NCBI GenBank assembly: GCA_003427395.1
Contig: BFEA01000155.1
Span: forward strand, 1,264,826 to 1,286,781
From: Chara braunii
Taxonomy: Eukaryota; Streptophyta; Charophyceae; Charales; Characeae
DNA: 21,956 bases
Direction: 5' to 3'
Below the pieces are notes generated by a model. That model had not been told where the DNA came from and ran no database searches. It saw only the letters and a program-made list of their open reading frames with translations. The position numbers and the translations under genes are program-made. Within the stretch, counting starts at the first letter, position 1. Each line of letters opens with the position of its first letter. Below, piece by piece: positions 16,390 through 21,956 of this stretch.

Positions 16390-16811
16390 GTTGCTTCCCG
16401 AGAATGAACATAGCAACCGTGGGGCCTTGGACTTGCAATTGAATCACAAATGAGCCCATGACGCTCAGATTGAATGACAGCAAAGTGTAGATGGCAGTGA
16501 ATGACGAAAGTGCATGAAGAAACCACTTTTGACTGGGAGTCATCTCAGAATTCGCAATTCCTTACAAACTCGAAGATAACAAAGAAATTTGAAAAATCAA
16601 ACTAAGGTACCCGCTTTTGAACCCCTTGAAGCCCCTTTATACCACCTTTTCCCCTCTCAAGCGATAGTGAATAGCCAAAAAAAGATCCCTCCCACATTCG
16701 GGGCGTGCATTTGGTGCAAGCACGGGTTCCCGAGTAGCCTGCACAGCTGGGAGCCCCTGGTAACCTAGCTTCAAAATAATAAAACAATATATTTTTTTTT
16801 TTCTCGTAAGG

Positions 16812-17915
16812 ACCTGCCAAACACACACTAAGACACACAGCTGATTTCGGAGTTTTGCCAATGGAATGTATACCTTGCTGAGATTCCCACTTGTTGGAGA
16901 GTTTCCCTGGTCTGTGTGTGTGCGTGCTTGCTGGTCTGCGTGCCTGTCTAAGTGCTTGAGTGTGTGTGTGACCCGCAAGGGCACTTGTTCATTCGGGAGG
17001 CCTGAAGGGCCGGTACTCACGTGGCCGTGACGTTGAGGGTTGCAGCGGGAAAAACACTCAAGTGGCATGAGCAGGCCCACGACACTTAGAGCAGTGGGGA
17101 AAAAGCACTGAAGTAGCAGGTAGGCTGGTACCACACCGAGTAGCAGTAGATGTGTTGGGGACTGGAGGACAAGCAGAAGAAGACAAAAGTTGAAAAGTTG
17201 GCATTTTTAGAGGCCCAGTAGTTGTAGGCTAGGTCTAGGCAGGTACCAGTCCAAGTAGTCCGAGTCCAGGGCAGTCTTAGTCCAGGGCCTGTACGGGCGA
17301 TATCAGAGTCTACAATGATGTTTCCCTCCGAAACGGAGGAGGTACCGGTTGCTTGGAGGCCGCGCGGCCTGGAAGTCACCGCCCAAGAGGCAAATAGGCT
17401 GCTATATCTCCAGGAGGAGCCAAGTCCTCCTCCTCATTTGCTGCGTGCAAGTTTGGACGTCATGCTGCTGGAGAGCTGGAGGAGCAGCGCTAGTGTGCAG
17501 CACTGTGTGGGGAAGAAGGGTGCCCACCTCCCCACCTTGGCTATGGTGGAGGAGCTCGGGCAGGAGGAGTAAGAAAGGAACTAGGGCAGGGAAGCGCCAG
17601 CGGTACTTACCTGGCTATGGTGGACGCCATCTTCATCACCGTGGTGGGCGCCGCATCTGGAAGGTCCCCATTGGGGTAGAGCTACACCAAGAAGCTTCGC
17701 GGCAGAGTCAGGCATGACGGCCTGAGTTGAAGCAGCCATATAGCTGCTTTGTGATGTCTTTTGCATGTCGGGGCAGGGCCCTAGTAGTCCGCCATAGCCT
17801 CGGCCTATGAAGCCGAATGAGAGAAGGGTGGCCATGGCTACGGTGGACCTCAAGTTAAGCTGGCAGTAGATGAGTGATTCGGGCATTGATTCTGGTTCTG
17901 CCATTCATCATCATT
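16812..17915 (-). repeat. Dispersed ~1 kb repeat, copy 3
   Basis: The longest of three copies, collinear with 10898-11860. The distal block is bounded by GGCTATGGTGGA (17613-17624) and TCCGCCATAGCC (17788-17799). On the minus strand, GATGAAGATGGCGTCCACC leads into CATAGCCAG then GTAAGTACC at about 17604-17612. A 107-codon frame (17581-17904) crosses this block with GRGYGGLLGPCPDMQKTSQ, and the same reading in copy 1 gives GYGGSSDPSSDVQRATQS. So the frame may once have been coding, but copy 2 does not preserve it. A second GGCTATGGTGGAGG motif lies at about 17540. Confidence 0.75.
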
Positions 17916-18080
17916 ATTATTATTTATTGTTTCCCTCTCTCCCCTCTCAAGTTCATTCATTTCTTTTTGCAATTGGACGGCATTGTGCTTTCCCATGAAT
18001 TTGTACCTCGAAATTGGCAAGGATCATAAACATACTTGCGGCGCATCCCGTGTGCGGGGTCGCGGCACATACGGCGCAGA

Positions 18081-18109
18081 GCGCACGCGCATGCACGCGC
18101 GCGCACGTG
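18081..18109. other. 29-bp alternating purine-pyrimidine tract
   Basis: GCGCACGCGCATGCACGCGC and the following GCGCACGTG alternate purine and pyrimidine without a break, the classic Z-DNA-prone pattern. Small GC palindromes (GATGCGGCGCATC) adjoin it. Confidence 0.6.
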
Positions 18110-18479
18110 ATGCGGCGCATCACCGAAAAAAAATAAATAAATAAAAATGAAATGACAGGGTGGGGTGGCCAAACATGCCCGTTGCTTCTGAAAATCATAC
18201 TGCAAGCGGGAAAAAAGTTGGGGCCACCCCATACCCCAACACTGTGAGCACGTGTGTGCGTGTGGGTGTGCATGTCCTAATTGTGTCCACTCTCATTTCC
18301 AAAGGGGCCCTATGAAGTAGCAAGGACCCCTCGTGAAGCAGAGATAGACATTAGACTTCTAGTTTGTCTGCATGGGCCGATAATATATAGTCTGGATTCA
18401 AATTCAGGTTTGTGAATCACAGTTATGGGTCACCAATTCTCTGTTTTCCCGTTTTTCTTTTGTTTTCTCATTTTTGCAG

Positions 18480-18609
18480 GGAACATGAATATGGACGAAG
18501 CACAGAAATCCAGAATGCAAAATCACACTGAAGTCCAAGTAGTCAAAGCCAGAGCAGATAGCACAATGGAACCGAGTAACCATCCAATTGAGAATGATAC
18601 AGAAGAATC
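18480..18609 (+). CDS. Candidate exon on the opposite strand inside the RBBP5-like intron
   Basis: A strong plus-strand acceptor (CCCGTTTTTCTTTTG, TTTTCTCATTTTTGCAG) precedes 18480, and a consensus donor (AATC then GTGAGT, 18610-18615) follows 18609, defining a 130-bp exon. From ATG 18485 it encodes a hydrophilic peptide: MNMDEAQKSRMQNHTEVQVV, then KARADSTMEPSNHPIENDTE, with the donor in phase 2. No homologue is recognised. Another consensus donor (CCACCAG then GTACGT) lies at about 18801 on the same strand, following ATGATGTCAACACCAATGCC, but I cannot connect the two. It may be a nested antisense gene, a spliced non-coding RNA, or chance; the coding length is too short to decide. Confidence 0.3.
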
Positions 18610-19267
18610 GTGAGTCAATGTCCATGCCCAACAGGGCAACACCAACCGCATAACCCAATGTAGCTCTCTCTTATGAATGGCGCCAGGCGCCCTATCTACT
18701 CTACAGACTAAGCCTACAACTACAGCAATGAAAGCAACCAGACAACTTGACTACCAGTGAGTGATGATGTCAACACCAATGCCGACCTCCACCTCCACCA
18801 GGTACGTGTCCTCTTCACCCACACTCTCCCTTGTTACCCACACAGCGCCCTTCACCTCCGAAGAACCACCTTCGCCCTCACCTCCCCTGCCTAGCAGCCC
18901 GGCTATGGCCGCCAGCGCCCTGCGCACACAGGCAGCGCCCTACCGCCTAGCGCTGTCCTGCTGCCCTCAGCCTTAGCGCAGCGCAGCATGCATGCAACGC
19001 AGCAGCGTGCTGGCCTTGCTCGCAATGGCCAAGATCCCTGCCCACTCGCTCTGCTTGCCTATATGCCACTGCTGCGTGTGGGCGGCCTCCCTTCAGCCTG
19101 CGTCTGGGCCCCAGTGGCTGTACCCAGCCCGATACAGTTGAGGCCCGGGGCAATGCAGTTGCGCCTCTTTCATCAAGGCCTGCGGCCAGATTCAGATAGT
19201 GGCCGATTTCCCTTTGGCATTTTCGGCCTCTCTACCCAGCATGCATTGTCGGCCTCACGTTCAAGTG
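18610..19267. other. GC-rich intron stretch without supported gene
   Basis: A plus frame of 156 codons (18988-19458) and a minus frame (18947-19153) overlap here in GC-rich DNA (CTGCGC, GCAGCG words). Neither shows a domain, a good start context or splice sites consistent with a gene, so they are not annotated as coding. Confidence 0.4.
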
Positions 19268-19298
19268 CCCAGGGCCTAACTAACTCAGAGGCCCTGGG
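19268..19298. repeat. Perfect hairpin, 10-bp stem
   Basis: CCCAGGGCCT at 19268-19277 pairs with AGGCCCTGGG at 19289-19298 around an 11-nt loop (AACTAACTCAG). Confidence 0.7.
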
Positions 19299-19529
19299 AT
19301 TTCCACATTTGCAGAGATCCGAGACTTGGTGCACTCCAACCAACTGGTGTGCTGCAACTGTATGGACCCCACTTCGGGAAATGTTTGCACAGAGGGCTCT
19401 TGTTGATTTGCTGGCCCGCCTTCACTTAGGGCGGGCACGAGGCTTGCTGGGGCCTTAGCCCAGCACATGTACATCATGGCAAGGCCCCTACTTGAGGGCT
19501 CAATTCCTCACATTTTTCTTTTCTTAGGA

Positions 19530-19852
19530 ATATTTCCAGTAGCCCTAAGGGCCTCTACTCACCACATGCACAAAAGACAAATATATGCCGGCGTATTATT
19601 CCACGTTCTAGCAGAAGATTCATTCTAATTCCGGACATTTGCAGTGGCCCTAAGGGCCTCTACTCACCACATGCACAAAAGACAAAACATATGGCGGCGT
19701 ATTATTCCACGTTCTACCAGAAGATTGTTTCTAATTCTGCACATTTGCAGTGGCCCTAAGGGCTTCTACTCACCACATGCACAAAAGACAACATACGACG
19801 GCGTATTATTCCACGTTCTAGCAGAAGATTCAGTCTAATTCTGCACATTTGG
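19530..19852 (+). repeat. Three tandem units of ~105 bp
   Basis: The block CCCTAAGGGCCTCTACTCAC starts at 19543, 19648 and 19754. Each unit continues with CACATGCACAAAAGACAA, GGCGTATTATTCCACGTTCT and AGAAGATT, and ends with TCTAATTC..GACATTTGCAG-like sequence. Units differ by a few substitutions and one base in length. The unit-end ACATTTGCAG also occurs alone near 19306. Confidence 0.92.
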
Positions 19853-19897
19853 TGATTACTGCAGCCAAGCCCTGAGAATCACGTGCAAAGACCTCTA

Positions 19898-19929
19898 TGT
19901 GTGTGTGTGTGTGTGTGTATACACACACA
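19898..19929. repeat. (TG)n(TA)(CA)n microsatellite palindrome
   Basis: About eleven TG units run into TATA and then ACACACACA, so the right half is the reverse complement of part of the left half and can form a hairpin or cruciform. Confidence 0.8.
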
Positions 19930-20051
19930 TCCCTAAAAATAAAAATAAAAAAATTCAGCACATGACCAATTTGCACACGCGCATGGCACGGTGCACCGCA
20001 GAAGTGCGCCGCAAGTATGATCATAACTTTTTTTTGTTTTTGTTTTTTTGA

Positions 20052-20063
20052 GGGGGGGGGGGG
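20052..20063 (+). repeat. Poly(G) run, 12 G
   Basis: Twelve consecutive G between a T-rich tract and GAGG. It is a likely polymerase slippage site; length may be uncertain in the assembly. Confidence 0.7.
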
Positions 20064-20212
20064 AGGTTCCCGACAGCCCATCATTCCGGATGAGCCCATA
20101 CTAACCTTCTTTGTACTTCCTGTCCTTTTTTTTTTTTTTTTTGAAAGAGTCCCTTCCAATTTTCACGGATGCTCGAAGAACTCTTTTTCCCCCTCTTCTT
20201 TTCAAAAGTCCC

Positions 20213-20385
20213 TTAAACCACAAGTACACGGCCCCAGCCTTGCAGAGAGTTTTTGTCACCACAACCAAACCTCAGAGGGGCCGTGCGGCGCGGGGCGCCG
20301 TTGAGAAAAAAAATTGGCGGCCTCCGAAGTGGTGCGGGTTTCTTGCTGAAACCAGCGGGGCAAGTATGGTGTACTTGTGCTTTAA
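20213..20385 (+). mobile_element. 173-bp TIR element with TTAA target duplication
   Basis: TTAA-ACCACAAGTACACGG at the left and GGTGTACTTGTGCT-TTAA at the right are inverted repeats bounded by TTAA (20213-20216 and 20382-20385). The interior is collinear with 14032-14207, including GCCTCCGAAGTGGTGCGGG. It inserts directly beside the (CA)n tract and about 150 bp 3' of the RBBP5-like WD40 exon's donor. Confidence 0.85.
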
Positions 20386-20386
20386 T

Positions 20387-20388
<2 letters not shown>

Positions 20389-20428
<40 letters not shown>

Positions 20429-20429
20429 G

Positions 20430-20469
<40 letters not shown>
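20389..20469 (+). repeat. Interrupted (CA)n microsatellite
   Basis: About 80 bp of CA units, interrupted once by AACACACGTGCGCGC. It borders the right end of the TTAA element. Confidence 0.95.
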
Positions 20470-20471
<2 letters not shown>

Positions 20472-20540
20472 CATTCAAAACTAAGGCAAAAGAAAACATG
20501 AGCATCACAGTGAAGAAGAGAAGGAGCCTCCGCCTCTGAC

Positions 20541-20871
20541 CTTTTCCTCTTGCACTTGGTCAAATTCATCTTCCCTTTCAACATACTCTTCATTCTCCTC
20601 GAGCTCCTTGAAATCTGGTGCAAATGCGCTCCAGTTCTCAATGTACCCTTTCGCCCACAGGTAAACGACACCCGATGTTGCCACCGACGCCACGATTGGC
20701 CTCGTCGGGTGCCAGACCAGGTCCAAGATCCCTTCCTTGGGTCCTTCTAAGATCCTGACCAGCTGACCGAAATTTCTATTCCAAATATGGATCTTGTGTT
20801 CCGCTTTAAGCGCGGATGCACCTAATACATACTCGCTGTCGCCGCTGAAGCAGGCCACTTTCCAAGGGCAT
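20541..20871 (-). CDS. RBBP5-like: RBBP5/SWD1-like protein, exon with last WD40 blade(s) and hinge
   Basis: This exon encodes 110 residues with unmistakable RBBP5 features. PWKVACFSGDSEYVLGAS is followed by HKIHIWNRNFGQLVRILEG, then LDLVWHPTRPIVASV with the WD-repeat-type end VVYLWAK, and the family signature ENWSAFAPDFKELEENEEY with VEREDEFDQ. The ENWSAFAPDFKEL hinge leads into the ASH2L-contacting segment on the next exon. From memory, residues such as EHKI.IW and LEENEEYVEREDEFD are closer to plant RBL than to animal RBBP5. Boundaries: acceptor TGTACAG before 20871; donor AAAAG then GTCAGA at 20540, phase 0. The length is 1 + 330 bases, so phases are consistent. Upstream exons encoding the other propeller blades are not in the window; at least 1 kb of intron follows to the right edge. 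Confidence 0.92.
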
Positions 20872-20928
20872 CTGTACATTGAGGAAAAATGATAATTAGC
20901 ACACATGTCACACATCAAGCTATCATAA

Positions 20929-21080
20929 CCTAGGCTACCAGCCACGTTTGCCCGCACGGCCCAGCCGTGCAAGGGCAAAAAAATAAAATTAAAAAAACTC
21001 GAAAAACTCTGAAAAAAAAACTATGTTTTGCAGAAAAATAAAAGGAACAACTTTTGCCTCAGGGTCACATCGAAATTCTT
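20929..21080 (-). mobile_element. Truncated second copy of the CCTAGG-TIR element
   Basis: It begins CCTAGGCTACCAGCC like the right end of 9710-9969 (inverted). It then shares CTATGTTTTGCAGAAAAATA, GAACAACTTTTGCCTCAGGG and CATCGAAATTCTT with the reverse complement of that element. The other terminal repeat is missing, and the sequence passes into TTCCAAAA-type simple repeats. Confidence 0.75.
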
Positions 21081-21242
21081 TGCCTCAGCTCCCAACAACT
21101 TCCAAATATTTCCAAAATGTTCCTAAAAGTTCCCAAAAATTCCCAAAATTTGATGAATTCCCCAAAAAGGCCCCAATGAGCCCAAAAACTCAGCATCTTT
21201 TTCCTCAGCATGCTTTTGAACTGGACAGTGTGTGGCTATGTT

Positions 21243-21278
21243 ACCGAACGTACACTTACGGGGCCTTTCCGTATTAAA
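21243..21278 (+). repeat. 36-bp block shared with 10176-10211
   Basis: ACCGAACGTACAC, one variable base, then TACGGGGCCTTTCCGTAT and TAAA. It is identical to the block at 10176-10211 in 34 of 36 positions, 11 kb away and in the same orientation. The flanking sequences do not match. Confidence 0.75.
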
Positions 21279-21746
21279 CAAACAGATATATCTGCACCAA
21301 GTGAATACAAGCCCACGTTCGTACGAGCAGCCGGAAAACACAAAGGAGTTCAGATATGCTATGCTCCAAAGCATTACAAGCAACTTTTGGCGCACCATAT
21401 CCAAAATCGTATTTAAATTTGCATTAAAAAAGTGGAAACCCAACCACAAATAAAGGGGTAGTATATATATTGTCACAAGAATATCAGAGCGCAAATGCGA
21501 AAAAAAGAGAAAAAAGGAGAAAAGAAAACCAGGGAATATTAATTTCAATTTTTTATCTTCTTCCTTATAACTCCCCCTGTTCAGAACCTCTTGCGTACAA
21601 GGCCGCCCACNTGNATGTAGGTTGAGCGGNGGCTGCCCCCACCCCCGTGTGTCATATCGACCCACTTGCACACAGCCAGAAGGCAAAGAGGCAAAGAAAA
21701 GAGGAAGGGAACAGCCAAATAATACAGAACAGGGAGCAACAAAACA
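21279..21746. other. Intron sequence without recognised feature; three ambiguous bases
   Basis: The sequence is AT-rich with A/GA runs. Ambiguous bases at 21611, 21614 and 21630 mark low-quality assembly; the frames through them should not be trusted. Confidence 0.5.
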
Positions 21747-21956
21747 AATCCCAGATGACACGTCCCACATGCAAGCACCGGCCCGCAACTCACAGGCCAA
21801 ACGACGGGACGAGACCAACCAGGATATCAAAACATTCTTATCTACAAAGAAAATAAAGAAAGGCTCCTGCGCCCTTGATCACAGTGTGACAACTTGAAAA
21901 AGACAATCCCAGATGACGATTCCCACATACAAGCACCGCCCCGCGCTCAAAGGGCC
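21747..21956 (+). repeat. 52-bp direct repeat, offset 158 bp, at the window edge
   Basis: AATCCCAGATGAC, then TCCCACATGCAAGCACCG (21747-21798), recurs as AATCCCAGATGAC, then TCCCACATACAAGCACCG (21905-21956). About 43 of 52 positions agree. The second copy is cut by the edge, so this may be the start of a longer tandem array with a 158-bp period. Confidence 0.7.

Noticed and set aside
16064-16543. 159-codon minus frame with ARFMLSYGQ repeats
   Set aside because: It is produced by the minisatellite and sits within an intron; the repeat is also open in other frames.
18988-19458. 156-codon plus frame in GC-rich DNA
   Set aside because: There is no recognisable protein feature, and overlapping frames on both strands are equally open, as expected from composition.
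20213-20671. Minus frame of 152 codons crossing the (CA)n tract
   Set aside because: It is open because of the CA repeat (CV/TH runs); only the part upstream of 20541 coincides with the real WD40 exon, in another frame.
21747-21798. snRNA upstream element (TCCCACAT) implying an snRNA gene
   Set aside because: No TATA box follows at about 30 bp, and no snRNA sequence is downstream.
21123-21830. 235-codon minus frame, the longest in the window
   Set aside because: It contains ambiguous bases and low-complexity Phe/Leu stretches, covers part of the region next to the truncated MITE, and has no similarity to the missing RBBP5 exons.

Overview
This is a nuclear eukaryotic window. It is repeat-rich, has very long introns and carries few coding bases. 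The one gene I can name is the C-terminal half of an RBBP5/SWD1-type COMPASS subunit on the minus strand. Its residues resemble the plant (RBL) form more than the animal form, as I recall the families. A U6 snRNA copy has the plant-like GUC...GGGACAU 5' stem. Together with the long introns and abundant (CA)n and A/T tracts, this suggests the green lineage, perhaps a streptophyte (charophyte-like) alga. The organism is an inference, not a measurement.

Layout. 1-635 (minus): a protein-coding exon of an unrecognised family that runs off the left edge. 4807-5500 (plus): a decayed paralogue of that exon in inverted orientation, whose three stops fall exactly on the three Trp codons of the intact copy. 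Between them lie a TATA box with a long frame broken once by TAA (2432-3345), a perfect 14-bp hairpin (3883-3915) and four identical 30-bp tandem units (4231-4350). 5.6-8.9 kb is intergenic and repetitive, with a polypurine belt near its end.

9019-20871 (minus): three RBBP5 exons (WD40 end; ASH2L/WDR5-binding segment; basic C-terminal tail) whose splice phases match, separated by introns of about 5.8 kb and 4.6 kb. The 5' exons lie beyond the right edge. The introns hold a dense collection of non-autonomous elements. These include a chain of three TIR elements sharing single TTAA sites (12793-14207) with a fourth relative at 20213; a CCTAGG-TIR element (9710-9969) with a truncated copy at 20929; and a foldback family (12332-12444, 10757-10850). 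They also include two copies of a ~1 kb dispersed repeat (a third, partial one lies at 6.2 kb), a U6 retropseudogene with A40 tail and target-site duplication, and several minisatellites. A candidate antisense exon with strong splice sites sits at 18480-18609.

I see no rRNA, intact tRNA, CRISPR, operon or bacterial-type system. The most unusual content is transposable-element architecture and the pattern of pseudogene decay, not a new enzymatic system.
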